Of a stretch of 64,000 nt of DNA, positions 47,355 to 59,130 are shown piece by piece. Numbering within the stretch: the stretch's first letter is position 1; the number at the start of each line of letters is the position of its first letter. The position numbers and the translations under genes were made by a program. The DNA is taken from assembly GCA_023101885.1 (NCBI GenBank), contig JALPQD010000295.1, forward strand, positions 2,656,505 to 2,720,504, in the 5' to 3' direction. The stretch comes from Typhlomys cinereus (lineage: Eukaryota; Chordata; Mammalia; Rodentia; Platacanthomyidae). The notes below the pieces were generated by a model, which did not search any database, was not told the origin of the DNA, and was given only the letters and a program-made list of their open reading frames with translations.

Positions 47355-47642
47355 GGGGCTGGAAAGGTGGCTCAGGGGCTAAGCCTCTGCCTTGCAGGCG
47401 GAAGGTCCTGAGTTCAGTTTCTAGTCCCCACGTATAGACACCGGGCAGAAGCAGGGCGGCCTGCGTTTCTGGTCCTGTTATGGCGGAGCCTGTGAATCTT
47501 GGGGCAGAGTAAACAAGGAGGAGGTGGAGGTGGTCCATGGTGGTTCCCGAATTCATCCGCGGTTCTACATACACACATACATACATACACACACGCGCAA
47601 ACACGCATACACGCACAATTGAATAAATAATAATAAAGAATT
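47355..47642 (+). repeat. Young B2-related SINE, sense
   Basis: GGGGCTGGAAAGGTGGCTCA, GGTCCTGAGTTCAGTTTCTA, GAGTAAACAAGGAGGAGGTG, (CA)n and CACAATTGAATAAATAATAA tail. Confidence 0.9.
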
Positions 47643-48235
47643 AAAAAATTTAAAAGAATATAATTTTAAAAAGAAAGGAATAAAAGATGAGAGACTAGAA
47701 GCCTCTTACATTGTGGACAAAAATGTAAGCCAGTAAAGTCACTTTGGAAAATACTTTAGTAGTACCTCAAAAAGTTAAACATAAGCTGCCACATTCCTTA
47801 GAAAATCTACTTCTGTACCTACACTCAACAAACTAGAATCATATGCTCATAGAACTTGAACACAGATGTTCAGTCTTGAAACAAGCTATGTTAAATGAAA
47901 AAGCAAAACACAACTGAATGCATACTGAATGATTCCATGTATATAAACTATCTGAAAAGGCATATCCATAAAGAAGAAAAGCAGGTAAGTTGCTAGATAT
48001 GGTGTGCTAAGGAGACAATGGATGAGACTCCTAAGGAATATGAAGTTTTTTGGGGGTCGTGATGATGAAGTTCTTAAATAAGATTGTTTTTATGATTGTA
48101 TAGTTTTGTGAACATACTAAAATGATTTTAAAATATCATTTTGAAGGTCTAATTTTTTGCAACTTAATTTATCAAAATGGAATAATCAGAACTAGTTTCT
48201 GGATTTATATCAATGGCACACCTTATTTCTTCTTA
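47643..48235. other. Old L1-like sequence and unassigned DNA
   Basis: 47695-48060 has sense L1 ORF2/3' flavour (AATGTAAGCCAGTAAAGTCACTTTGG). Rest unassigned. Confidence 0.4.
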
Positions 48236-49140
48236 ATTTTTAAGTTTTTTCTTAGTTTTACAAGTACAATGAGTAATTGTCCCTACTCCTTTTTTACCCC
48301 CTTTTTTTCTCCCCCTTTCTTTCCCTCCTTCTGTTGTTCTCCTCCCTTCACTAATCATTCCACAACCTTTCACCCTCTTGTCTGTCTGATTCTATGATTC
48401 CTGGGATTTCTTCTGGATCATCTGTTCTGCTGAAAGTCAGGCCTCTGTGACAGACCAAATGGCCCTTTGTTGAGCAGACCAACTGATAGGGACATTCCTC
48501 TTCACCTATCTAGCCCTAGTCCCGGGGGTTCCTACTGTTTGAAATTATTTCTCCTGAGATCCTCACTTGTCTATGCAGGCATGTTGATTTGTCAGCCATT
48601 GTGTAGGTCTGGTAAGGACAAGCCTCATTGCAGTGAGCTCCTGGAGGCAGCAACCCTTGCCTTGAATGGAATATCTTGTCCAGAAGTGGTCCTCCCCATC
48701 TTTAGGCTCTTACAACCTTACTGCCCTCTTATGTAAGGTTCCATGAATATTAGGATGGGGAGTGATTTGGCTAGCCTGATTCAGGACGAACATTGAAGGG
48801 TCGCTGGTACTCTGCATTCTGGTTGGCTGTTGCTATCTATTTCACTGTTGTTCCACTGCACTAGGCTGCATCCTGTTTGGCTGTTGAGATTCTCAACTAT
48901 CCAATTTTTTTTTTTAAAAACCTGCTTTTAACAGAAGGCTTTATGTGAGAAAAGGCTTGAAGGAGAGGAAAGAACAGGGATAGGACATAGTAGTGGGGTT
49001 ATCCTTCACGTAACCAAACACTTGCTTACTAACTTCCATGACAGGGAGCACATTCCCTATACTGTAAACCAGTCTAAACGACAGTGGACAGGGAGGAAAA
49101 TGACAGTGGACAGAGTCAGATGTTTCAATACTTACAGATT

Positions 49141-49605
49141 TGTGATAGTTAAGCTTGAGTGTCAACTTGACACACCTGGTATTAACTAAGATGAGCTGAC
49201 ATCACCTCTGGAAAGGATCAACTGAGACTACTTATAGGATTGCACCCACCCTAGATTCTATCAGAACCTTCAAAGCTCTCACAGGATCCTTTCAGTACTG
49301 CATCATATAAAAAGGACCCACCAAGGAGAACAGATGCCTTCTTGCATCTGTGCTAGGAATTGCTCTTCCTTCTGGCTGCCCGGTTTCTTCGACCCTCTAG
49401 CCTTCCAATCCACCAAGTCATTGTTGACTAGACTAAAGAGTCTAGGAATTCTCCAGCATTCAGCCATCACCCACTTGACTACCGAACTGAGCAGCTACCA
49501 GTAGCCATCGTTGGACTATCTTGGCCATACTGGCCGACTCAAACATTGTGTAGATTCTGCATCTCTAGAGAACCTAATATAAGACTTTTCTTAACAGTCC
49601 CTTAT
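49141..49605 (+). mobile_element. LTR-like element in the L1, with TATA-like box
   Basis: Starts TGTGATAGTTAAGC, contains GTGTCAACTTGACACACC, a TATA-like CATATAAAAAGG (49306) and ends near TTAACAGTCCCTTA, the complement of the left end of the 27095 element. Same family as 8320-8660 and 27095-27518. Confidence 0.6.
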
Positions 49606-50929
49606 TTATCTATTTAACTATGTTTCTTTCTCTCCATTCTCTTGGGATCATCTTTCCCCTATCTTTCTAATTGTGTTCCTTTGCGGTTATATTGGATATT
49701 ATAGATACTTTCCCTTGAATATGTCATTGTGACTGCTTAGTACTATGTTCCACTCATAAGGGAGAATATGTGACATCTGTCTTTCTGTACATGGGTTACT
49801 TCGTTCAGCATAACTTCTTAAAATCTCATACATCTATCAGCATCATTCCATACATCATTAATTCATTATTGATAACTGCATAATATTCCATTGGGTGTAT
49901 GTTCCACATTTTCATTATCCATTTGTTAACTGTTGGACATTTAGATTGATTTCATGATTTTGTTATTGTGAATAGTGCTGCAACAGGACATGAGTGTATA
50001 CATGCCTGTATTGTAAGATGAAGAATTCTTTGGGAATATTCCCATAGTGTTATAGCTGGGTCATATGACATTTCAATTTTTAAATTTCTTAGAAACCATC
50101 ATATTAATCTCCAGAGCAGTTGTACAAATATACATTTATGCCAGTAATATATGAGGGTTCCCTTCTACCCACATCCTCTTCAGCATTTGTTGTTGTATGA
50201 ATTTTGAATTTTATCCTTTCTGACCAGGGTGAGATGATATGTCAGAGTAGTTTTGATTTGCATCTCCCTAATAGTTAGAGAGGTAGAACATTTTTTAAAA
50301 GCATTTGTTGGATGTTTTAACTTCATTCTGGGAAAAGTTTCTTTTACTTTCAAGGCCCATTTTCTAATTGGACTATTTATCTCCTTGATGTTTAATTTTT
50401 TGAGTTCTTTGTGCACTATGGATATTAATCCTCTATGAAATGTGTGGTTAGTGAAGATCTTCTCCCACTCTGTGGGTTATCTTTTTGTTCTGTTAACAAT
50501 ATCTTTTACTGAATAGAAGCTCTTTAATTTCACAAGATTCCACTTGTTGAATGTTGGTCTTATTTCCTTTGTAATTGGGATCCTATTTAGAGAATGTTAG
50601 CCTAGGCCAATCATTTCAAGGGAATTCCCTACTCTTTCATCTAGGGTTTTTAATTACCTCTGGTCTAATGTTAAGGTCCTCGATCCATTTAGAGTTGATT
50701 TTTGTGCATGTTGAAAAGTAAGGGTATAGTTTCAATCTTTGGCATGTAGATATCCAGTTTTGCTAGTATCATTTGTTGAAGATACTGTCATTTTTGCAAT
50801 GGTTCTTCTGAACATGTATGTTAAAAATCTGATGTATGTATGTATGTATGTATGTATGATGAATGATGTATCTGATGTATGACTTTGTCTGGCTCTTCAG
50901 TTCTTATCCATTGATCTATACATCTGTTT

Positions 50930-51256
50930 CGTTTTTTTTTTTAAATTTTGAATTTGATTTTATTTATTTTTATTATTATTTATTCAATTGTACGTGTGCA
51001 CGTGCACATGCGTGTGTGTGTGTGTGTTTGTGTGTGTTTGTGTGTAGAATCACGGACGAATTCAGGAACCACCATGGACACTTCCACCTTCTCCTTGTTT
51101 ACTCTGCCCCGGATTCACAGGCTCCGCCCTACCAGTACCAGAAACACAGGCTGCCCCAGCTTCCCCCTCGGCATCTATACATAGGGTCTAGGATCTGAAC
51201 TCAGGACCTTCGGCCTGCAAGACAGAGGCTTAACCCCTGAGCCACCTCTCCAGCCC
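50930..51256 (-). repeat. Young B2-related SINE, antisense, exact 14-bp TSD
   Basis: Flanked by CTATACATCTGTTT at 50916-50929 and 51257-51270. TTATTCAATTGTACGTG tail, (GT)n, body and GCCACCTCTCCAGCCC head. Confidence 0.92.
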
Positions 51257-51632
51257 CTATACATCTGTTTTTAAGTCAGTACTATGCTGTCTTTATTACT
51301 ATGGATTTATAGTATAGATTAAGGTCTAGCATAGTGATACCTCCAGCAAAGATTTTATTACTCAAGATTGTTATCCTGGTACTTTTTACCATGTGAATTC
51401 TGAGATTGTTTTATCAATTTCTTTGAGGAATTGGGTTGTAATTTTAATTGGTATTGCATTGAGTCTGTGTTATTGCTTTTAGTAGGATGGCCATTTTTGT
51501 GATGTTAATTTTACTGATTCAAGAACATGAGAGGATTTTCCACCTCCTGGTGTCTTCTGAAGCTTCTTTCTTCTGGTTTTTAAAGTCTTCATGTACAGTT
51601 TCATATCTTAATTTAGAATTCTTCTCTTAAGT

Positions 51633-52084
51633 GTAAGAGCAAAAGGATGGGAGGAGCAATGATTTGCAAGATACTCCACACAAGTTAGGGCCGAAGCAAT
51701 CATAATTGGACATTGCATGGCCGGCGCAATGTCCAACACACTATTGACCTCACAAAGTCTAGCATCTGCTAAAGGCACCAAGATCCTTGGAGGCAAGGGA
51801 TTGACAGCCACAGTAGTGTTCCTATGCTTAAGGGGAACACAGGAAAGGGTTCAGGGAAATGCCACTGGGTCCTTGTACGTTATCAGAGAGGAGGGCCCAG
51901 AGGAGAGTCAGACATGCACAAGAAAGGACTCTGGGAATCGGGGCGGGAGGCACAGGGGGATGGGGTGGGAGGGGGGAGGGTAGGGGGAGCAGGGGGTTCG
52001 GGGGGGAGGAGGGAGGGAGGGAACTGGTGTACCTATTAAGTTTGTATGAGCTGAAATAATAATAAAAATGTATTATAAAAAAAG
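51633..52084 (+). mobile_element. L1 3' UTR insertion, plus strand
   Basis: GCACCAAGATCCTTGGAGGC, GGGGAACACAGGAAAGGGTTC, G-rich tract (51940-52020), ACCTATTAAGTTTGTATGAGC and A-rich tail. Flanks GAATTCTTCTCTTAAG and GAATTCTCTTAAG look like a target duplication with a 3-bp difference. Confidence 0.85.
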
Positions 52085-52945
52085 AATTCTCTTAAGCTGC
52101 ATACTTTCTTTGCTTATTCATCAGCAGATGATAGATTAAGTAGTTTCCATTTTTGGTTATTATGATTAGAACTTCAATAAATATGCAGATTTCATTTTTT
52201 AGATATATAACTAGTAATGAGATTGCTGAATCATGTATTACTCTATTTTATTTTTATAATATCTGTAGTTTACCATAATGGATATATACTGGTTTATGTA
52301 TTTTTTTTCTGATTTAATGAGCACAATGAGAGGTTGATCTGCCTCCTTCCTTCTTCTTTCCCTTCTCTCCCCCTTTCCTGTCCCTTCCTCCCTTCTCTTT
52401 ATCAATATATACTACTCCCTCTGACCTTCTAGTCTGTCTGTTTCTGAGGGTCCCAGGGCTCCCTTTGCATTGTCTGTTCTAGTGGGAGCTCAGGCCTCTG
52501 TAGCAGATTAATTGGCCTTTCCTTATGTATTTTCACTGATAGGGGCACTCTCCTTCGCTCTGTAGCCCTAGCCCTAAGATTCCCACTGAAATAATTATTT
52601 CTCCTGAGATTTTTCACTCGTCTATGGGGGAATGTTAATATGTCAGCCATAGTGCAGGTCTGGTGAAGATAGATCTCACTGCACTGAGTTCCTGGATGCA
52701 GTAGCCCAGCCTTAAGTGGAATTTCTTGTTCAGTGGTGGAACTTCCCATCTTTAGACTCTTGTAATTTTACTGCTCCTTCTTCTGCATGGCTCCCTGAAT
52801 CTAAGGATGAAAAGAGATTTGATTGACCTGATTCCTCTTGAGTGCTTCAGGGATGCAGGTACTCTACATTCCTGTAGGTTGCTGTTATGTATTTCACTGG
52901 TCTTCCATTGCATTAGGCTGCCTCTTGTTTGGGTATTGAGAACTT

Positions 52946-53025
52946 AAAAATTTTTTTATTATTATTTATTATTTATTCAATTGTGCATGTATGCATGTGT
53001 GTGCATGCACGCATGTGTTTATGTT

Positions 53026-53075
<50 letters not shown>

Positions 53076-53286
53076 ACCATGGATGAATTCGGGAACCATC
53101 ATGGATACCTCCACCTCCTCCTTGTTTACTCTGCCCTGGGATTTACAGGCTCTGCCCTACCAGGACCAGAAACGCAGGCTGCCTCTGCTTCTGCCCTGGC
53201 GTCTATACAGTGAGGTCTAGGATCCGAACTCAGGACCTTCTGCCTGCAAGGCAGAGGCTTAACCCCTGAGCCACCTCTCCAGCCCC
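52946..53286 (-). repeat. Young B2-related SINE, antisense
   Basis: Flanked by GAGAACTT (52938-52945 and 53287-53294). Contains (CT)n and (GT)n between tail and body. Confidence 0.88.
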
Positions 53287-53811
53287 GAGAACTTTTTTTA
53301 TCTGAAGATAAAGTGAGAGATATTTAGAAGAAAGTTTACACTCAGGTGTTTATAGTTACTATTGAGACATCTGATCCTAGTCTCCTGTCAGTTTTCTCAG
53401 CATCCACTGTTTAGACTGGCTTACAGTGCTGGGCCTGTGCTTCCTGTCATGGGGTGGGGGAAGCTAGAGACTAGTAAACAGATGGTTACTTGGAAGCTAA
53501 ATGCACTCTTTACTGTGTCAATTTCTGTTCTTTCCTCTCCTATAAGACTTTTCTTACATTAGGTCATTTCTGTTTACCCATTCTTTTCTTTCTGCTTTTT
53601 TGTGATCTTCTATCTCTTCCATCTTGTGCTACTTTGCAGTTCTGGGTGCTGTAAGAGTTTCTGTTTGATTAAATCAAACTGAAGGTTTAATGCTGGGATT
53701 CACTTATAAAGGAGAATATACAACATCTGATTTCTGTGTCTGGGATATTTCACTCAGATAATTTCTTCCAGTTCCCTTCATTTACTGGCAAATTTCATTA
53801 CTTCATCTTTT

Positions 53812-53856
53812 CTTTTTAAAAGTTTTCATCTTTAAAAATACTTTTTTATTTATTTG

Positions 53857-53906
<50 letters not shown>

Positions 53907-54125
53907 CAGAGGGCACTGGGCATCCCTGTGGAGAACCAAGGGTGACTTCGGGAATCATCCTGGATTACTTCTGCCTCCTTCTTACTTTGCTCTGGGATTT
54001 CCACCAGGGCTGGAAGTGTAAGCAGATACCATTTCCATCTGGTATTTTTACATGGCACCTGGGACCCGAATTCAGGACTTTCTGCTTGCAAGACAGTCTT
54101 AATCCCTGAGCCATCTCTACAGGCC
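53812..54125 (-). repeat. Older B2-related SINE, antisense, exact 13-bp TSD
   Basis: Flanked by TACTTCATCTTTT (53799-53811 and 54126-54138). (GT)n 53861-53905 then ATCAGAGGGCACTGGGCATC ... GAGCCATCTCTACAGG. Confidence 0.88.
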
Positions 54126-54370
54126 TACTTCATCTTTTTTAACAATTGAATTGAATAGTATTATGTTGTGTATATGGACCATATTTTTATTAACTATTCA
54201 ACATCTAACATCCAAACATCATTTGGACATCTACATTGGTTCCGTATCTTTGTAATTGTGAAAATGGATGCTATGATCATTTTTGTACATATATTTCTGA
54301 TGCAGGATGCAGTGTTTTTCACGAATATTCCCAGGGTGGTATAGTTGGGTCATATGGAAGCTAGATTTTT

Positions 54371-54659
54371 TTTAAAATTTAATTTTATTATTTATTCAAT
54401 TGTGCATGTGTGCTTGTGTACTCGTGTGTATATGTGTGCATGTGTAGAGCCACGGACGAATTTGGGAACCACCATGGACCGCCTCCACCTCCTCCTTGTT
54501 TACTCTGCCCCGGGATTCACAGGCTCCGCCCTACCAGGACCAGAAACGCAGGCCGCCCCCGCTTCTGCCCGGCGTCTATACGTGGAGTCTAGGATCCGAA
54601 CTCAGGACCTTTGGCCTACAAGGCAGAAGCTTAACCCCTGAGCCATTGCTCTAGCCCCT
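54371..54659 (-). repeat. Young B2-related SINE, antisense, 15-bp TSD
   Basis: Flanks GGAAGCTAGATTTTT (54356-54370) and GGAAGTTAGATTTTT (54660-54674), one mismatch. Body intact from ATTTATTCAATTGTGCATG to GAGCCATTGCTCTAGCCC. Confidence 0.9.
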
Positions 54660-56225
54660 GGAAGTTAGATTTTTAACTTTTTAAGGTACCTCCAAATTAA
54701 TCTCCAAAGGGGTAGAATGAGTTGAAATCCTACCAGCAATAGATAAGAGTCCCTCTCTCACCACATCCACACCAGCATTTGTTGTTGTATATATTTTGAA
54801 TCATAGTCATTCTAACTGGTGTGAGATGATCTCATGTTGGTTTTAATTTGCATTTCCCTAATGACTAGGAAGGTAGACGATTTTTAAAGATGTTCATCAA
54901 CCATTTAAATTTTGTCTTGTGATAAGTTTCTTTTCAGTTCTATATCCCGTTTTTTTTTTTTTAATGGAGTTGTTTACTTCCTTGGAATTTTATTTTTGAA
55001 GTTCTCTGTTAGTCCTTTGTTGGATGTGTGGTTAGTGAAGATGCTCTCCCATGCTCGCTCATTTAACAGTCTCTTTTTGATTTCACTTAGTTCCACTGGC
55101 TTAGTGTTGGACTTATTCATTGTGCCTTTATGGTCCTATTGAGGAAATTCTGTTTGAAACCAATTAATTCAAGGGTATTCCCTGCTTTTCTTCTAGGAAT
55201 TTTATAGTCTCTGGTCTAACATTGAGGTCTTTGATCCATTTGGAATTGATTTTTATGCAGGGAGACAAATAAGGGCCCAGTTTCATTTTTCTTTCTCCAT
55301 CTAAATATCTAATTTTGCCAGCACTAAATATAGACCAAGCTGTTCTTTTTCCAATGGATTTTTTGACACCTATGTCAAAGATAAGTGACTATAGATAAAC
55401 GTGCTTATATTTGAATCTTCAATGCTAATCTATTTGTTTATATTTCTTCTTTGGAGCCAGTACGATGCTGTTTTTATTACTATGGCTTTATAGTATATTT
55501 TATGACTTGGTGTGGTGATACCTCCTGCAAAAATTTTATTACTCAGGATTGTTTATGCTATGTCCTGGGTGTTTTATGTTTCCATATGAAATTTGAAATT
55601 GTTTTACCAATTTTCATGAAGAATTGGGTTGAAATTTTTATTGGTATGGCACTGAATCTGTATAATGCTTTACATAGAATGGTCATTTTAAAAATGATAA
55701 CTTTGCCAATCCAGGACCATGGGAGGCTTTTCCATCTTTTGGTTTCTTCTGTAATCTCTTTTTTGGGGATTTTAAAGTTTTTGTTGTATTGATGTTCACA
55801 CCTTTGCTTAGGTTTATTCCAAGGAATTTCATTTTTTTAAGGAGCGATGAATTCTTTTATCTTGTCCATTAAGAAGTGAGCTGTTATTGTAATTGACTTG
55901 CCTTTAAATGTTACTTTGTTTTTCTCTCTATAGCTTTTAGAATGATCATTGATTTTTGTCCTATATCTGAGATGTTGTTACTATTATTTGCTTCATTGTG
56001 CTCCTATTTTGGTCATATGTGGATGGTGTGTTATATGCATCTTGTATTTGGATGGGATTCTTGTTCTTTAAATGTGGGGAGTTCTTACTTATGATTGACT
56101 GAAAGATCTGAGCTGCAGGTTTGTTTTTTGTTTTTGTTTTTGTTTTTTTTTTTTTGATTTCTTGTTCTGGAATTTCATGAATGAGTAGGTTTTGTATTTC
56201 ATGGTATCCCATAGTTCTTGAATAT

Positions 56226-56248
56226 TTCTTTCTCTCTCTCTCTTTCTC

Positions 56249-56332
<84 letters not shown>

Positions 56333-56348
56333 TTCTTTCTTTCTTTCG
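56226..56348 (+). repeat. (CTTT)n microsatellite in the L1
   Basis: About 120 bp of CTTT units with a (CT)n start, on the antisense strand of the L1 5' region. Confidence 0.92.
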
Positions 56349-57090
56349 ACTTCTCAGCTTCTTTAACTGAACAATCCTGTTCTGTCATCATCAGATCTGG
56401 CATTCTGTCTTAAGCTTGATCTATTCTGTGTATAACACTCTCTCTTTGATTTTTCAATTTCAGTTAATTTTGCTTTGAATTCCAACTGAATTCCAGCTTG
56501 GCATTTTTTTAACCTGTTCTAAACTTGTTCTTTTTTCTCTATTTCATTTTTTTATCTCAGATAATTTTTATTATTTTCCTGTTCATGTAAGATTATATGC
56601 TTCTGTCTGAGTTCTTCACATTCCTTTTATCTTTCTACATGCTCTTTCATCATGCTTGTTAATCATGTTAATGACATTTCTTGGGAAGACATTATCCTCA
56701 GCATTACTTTCTGACTGGTAACCATGAGGGTGTTCTGATTGGAATCTATAGTATAAGGGTTGGTGCTTTTTGTAGGAGACATGTTTTTCTAATACTTAGT
56801 GTATTTTGTGAACTTTGGCATTTTCTGTTAAGTCTGTGTCTATTTTCTTTGGTATTTTTTTTCTTTTTAGCTCTCCTGAGTCAGATGAAGTTGTCAGACT
56901 TTGGCTGTTGTTGGGAAAACTTCTCTGGATTTGGATGGCATCTACTAGTTGTGTGATACGGCTGTCCCCTTCGCTCAATGTGCCTCTTACCTGTGACAAG
57001 GGTTGTTCCTGAATTGGTGGGGTGTTTGGCCTGGTTTACATTCTTGTTAGCAGTACATAAGCATTCCATTTCTTTGCACCTTAATCTTCA

Positions 57091-57264
57091 GTCTTTTTGA
57101 TAATCGTCTTTCCTACTTTTTGTAGTGTGTATGTCCTGAATTATTTTAAAGGTGATATTTTTGTAATCACAATGATTAGTTCTCTGTACTCATTTTTGTT
57201 TGTAGGAAACCATTATAGTTCAGAATGTGGTCAGGAACAGAAATGTTACTGGGGCCCAGCTGCA
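57091..57264. other. 3' flank of the 57-kb TRAV gene
   Basis: No gene. Sequence next to the RSS (ACTGGGGCCCAGCTGCAGG) resembles the flank of the 25.7-kb pseudogene. Confidence 0.5.
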
Positions 57265-57303
57265 GGTTTGAGCACAGGCTGCAGGTGCCTGCGGAGCACT
57301 GTG
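57265..57303 (-). other. V recombination signal sequence (23-bp spacer) of the 57-kb TRAV gene
   Basis: Directly after the V codons (GCA GCA GCC A) comes a perfect heptamer CACAGTG (57297-57303), a 23-bp spacer (57274-57296) and nonamer GCTCAAACC (57265-57273), which matches 6 of 9 bases of the ACAAAAACC consensus. The 23-bp spacer is what TRAV segments use to pair with 12-bp-spacer J alpha or D delta signals. Confidence 0.9.
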
Positions 57304-57794
57304 TGGCTGCTGCGCAGAGATACAAGGCTGAATCTCCTGGTTGTGTGGCTGTTATATGCAGGGAGATATGCTTGGCATTTTTATTCAATTGCACTGTGAA
57401 TCTTCCTTCCTGTCTTTTGGCCACATTTGAACGAATGTCTATTAGAAGAATAAGGCCTTGCCCTTCTTCCTTCTTGTACCAAGAGAAATAATTAAATGCC
57501 ACATTCGTATAACTGCAGTTGATGACAGCCGTTCCTTTCTCCCAGACATTCAAGATGGAAGGACTCTGGACCACACTCTGTGTTTGTCCATTCACCCCTG
57601 TCAAGACAATAAAGATGAATTGCAGGGTCGTTTTCAGGATTTACAGCTTGTTTCTAGAATATCTGGAGCAGAGACCAGAATGACTCTTCTGTGTATCCCC
57701 AGACTTACGGTTCCCCTTTCCAGAGTTCCAGGACTGACTTACATTTCAGATGAAGACACAAGAGTGTGACGAAAAGTGTCAAGGACTTCTCCAT
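57304..57794 (-). CDS. T-cell receptor alpha variable gene, TRAV13/TRAV23/TRAV29 group, apparently functional
   Basis: This is a germline TCR alpha V segment in two exons. The leader exon (57743-57794) starts MEKSLTLF and ends in a phase-1 GTAAGT donor. After a 145-bp intron, the V exon (57304-57597) follows an ACAG acceptor and the split codon restores Trp (WVNGQTQ). The V domain has the first conserved Cys (INCSY), core Trp (SWYKK), the IDIRSNV stretch of strand C''/CDR2, the NKNAKHISLHI strand and DSALYLCAAA with the second Cys at 57314-57316. The frame is open throughout and a consensus 23-bp-spacer RSS follows. Known human TRAV13, TRAV23 and TRAV29 share these motifs, and mouse TRAV10 is similar; I cannot choose among them by eye. 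The product would be the V domain of a membrane TCR alpha (possibly delta) chain after RAG joining. Start chosen: only ATG giving a hydrophobic leader and correct splice phase. Confidence 0.92.
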
Positions 57795-57851
57795 TCTTAT
57801 TGTTGTCACATGAATCACCAATGATCTGTACTTTCTGTGAAGGTGTACACT

Positions 57852-57899
57852 ATATTTGCAATGTGTTCCTGTTCTCTCTTATCTTTGCTGTGAACCAAT
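57852..57899 (-). promoter_or_regulatory. Promoter-like motif cluster upstream of the 57-kb TRAV leader
   Basis: Within about 105 bp upstream of the ATG at 57794 there is an octamer-like TTGCAAAT on the minus strand (57854-57861, one base off ATGCAAAT), a GATA-type AGATAAG (57878-57884) and an inverted CCAAT box (57895-57899). Octamer, GATA and CCAAT-type sites are plausible for V-segment promoters, but this assignment is by motif only. Confidence 0.35.
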
Positions 57900-58156
57900 G
57901 AGAGACAAACTCTTGAGCCCACACATATGCGGTTGAATTGAGTAAACCCACTTTCTCTGTGTGTGAGGAAGAGTGCTGTCATGTCCTGTGCAGACTTTCT
58001 GCCCAGAAAGCATCACAGTATTTCTGCATCCTGTCTTAAGAAGTAAAGCCAATGGAGTGGATCTGCTTGCAGCCTCCACTTCTTTATTTACAGGTTGGAA
58101 CAATTATTTCTAGGTGTTTTATCACAGACATTTTCTTTAAAATTTGTTTCATGTAG
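57900..58156. other. 5' flank of the 57-kb TRAV gene up to the CALM1 retrocopy
   Basis: Nothing recognised beyond the promoter-like motifs already listed. Confidence 0.4.
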
Positions 58157-59130
58157 TTTTTTTAAATTAATAGTCTTTTATTGGAAAAAACTAAAAGACT
58201 AGCATTTACAACTTGGAATGGACATAAATTGTGATCTGTTGAATAGCAATGGTGCTGCTTGTGCTGAACTCCACAGCCACAGTCTATTTCTTGGCTCCAA
58301 GTCACGGTTCAGAGGTTTTAAAAACAGAGTCCAAAGACACTCCCTTATTTAAAAATTTGTGTGAGTAGTGACAGATTTCACTCTAATACCATGCACATAG
58401 TACTAAGCCAGCATGCTCAGGGTTTGCTGCCTGGGCTGTCACTATCACCATGAGCTTGGAGCACGAGAAGTAGAGGACCATCCTACTGTTGGGGCTGTAT
58501 CTCAAGTTCATCCTTCACTCATCAACTGCACATCCTCCTGAAGTACAGCAATTATGAACGTGCTTGTTTTTAGTCAAATGACTGTAATTATACCATTAAA
58601 TCCAATTAAAATAATCTGAACAGGTTTTGAATTTGTTTCCCATTCGTCAGTCTTAATACAGTGCCTGACTGTTCACCAAGTGCATGCATGAACAACTGGC
58701 CAGCCCAACTTCAAGTTACACTAAGTGCTTCCTTATTAAGGTAGTGCAAGTACTTTATTGTAAAACAGATGATAAAACAGTAGCTTTATCTTTAGGGGAC
58801 AAGACCACCAACCAATGCATGTAGATTTTGTGTGTGGACAGAAGATATTTTTGACATTCAGTTTTGCCATATAGAAATAAAATGAATAAATGAGTTTTCT
58901 TTTTTCTTTTCCTTTTTTTTTTTGCAAGAGATAAGTAAAAGATTCAATTTGATTCTTCTATGGGGGGAAAGTAGTTGAAAGTAGGTCTTCATTTTCAGTC
59001 ATCATCTGCACAAATTCTTCGGAATTGACTTGCCCATCTGCATTAATATCTGCTTCTCTGATCATTTCATCTACATCTTCCTCTGTTACTTTTTCTCCTA
59101 AGTTTGTCATGGTGGGGCAGCTCTGCCTCA
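58157..59130 (-). pseudogene. CALM1 processed pseudogene (calmodulin C-terminus plus 3' UTR), 5'-truncated
   Basis: On the minus strand the last about 40 codons of calmodulin are readable: [38 protein letters not shown], covering the fourth EF-hand. Asp, Asp and Glu ligands survive in part, while the usual DGDG is altered to NADG, and the segment before MTNLG is frameshifted. Stop-codon context is mutated (ACTGAAAATGAAGACC). The following 3' UTR includes AGAAGAATCAAATTGAATC and CTCTTGCAAAAA as in CALM1 mRNA. AATAAA (58177-58182, minus) is followed about 15 bases on by an A-rich tail. No introns and the tail mark a retrocopy. A short flanking likeness (ACATGA) may be the target duplication. 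Calcium-sensor function is lost. Confidence 0.88.

Larger units (their letters stand above)
48236..51632 (-). mobile_element. Minus-strand L1: 3' UTR and ORF2, with LTR and SINE insertions
   Basis: 3' UTR (48250-49140: C/T tract, GTCAGCCATTGTGTAGGTC), LTR-like insert 49141-49605, then antisense ORF2 (49780-50880 and 51271-51600: CTCCTTGATGTTTAATTTTT, GTGTGGTTAGTGAAGATC). A (GTAT)n run lies at 50834-50858. No intact frame. Confidence 0.82.
52300..57090 (-). mobile_element. Minus-strand L1, 3' UTR to ORF1, with three SINE insertions and (CTTT)n
   Basis: 3' UTR 52300-53600, ORF2 antisense 53690-55850 (TCAACATTGAGGTCTTTG-like block, GAATTGGGTTGAAATTTT), then antisense ORF1/5' sequence 55850-57090 with most of the ORF2 N-terminal part missing. 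SINEs at 52946-53286, 53812-54125 and 54371-54659 each have their own duplication. Inactive. Confidence 0.8.

Noticed and set aside
56089..56403. Lys/Arg/Glu-rich open frame
   Set aside because: It translates the (CTTT)n microsatellite in reverse complement.
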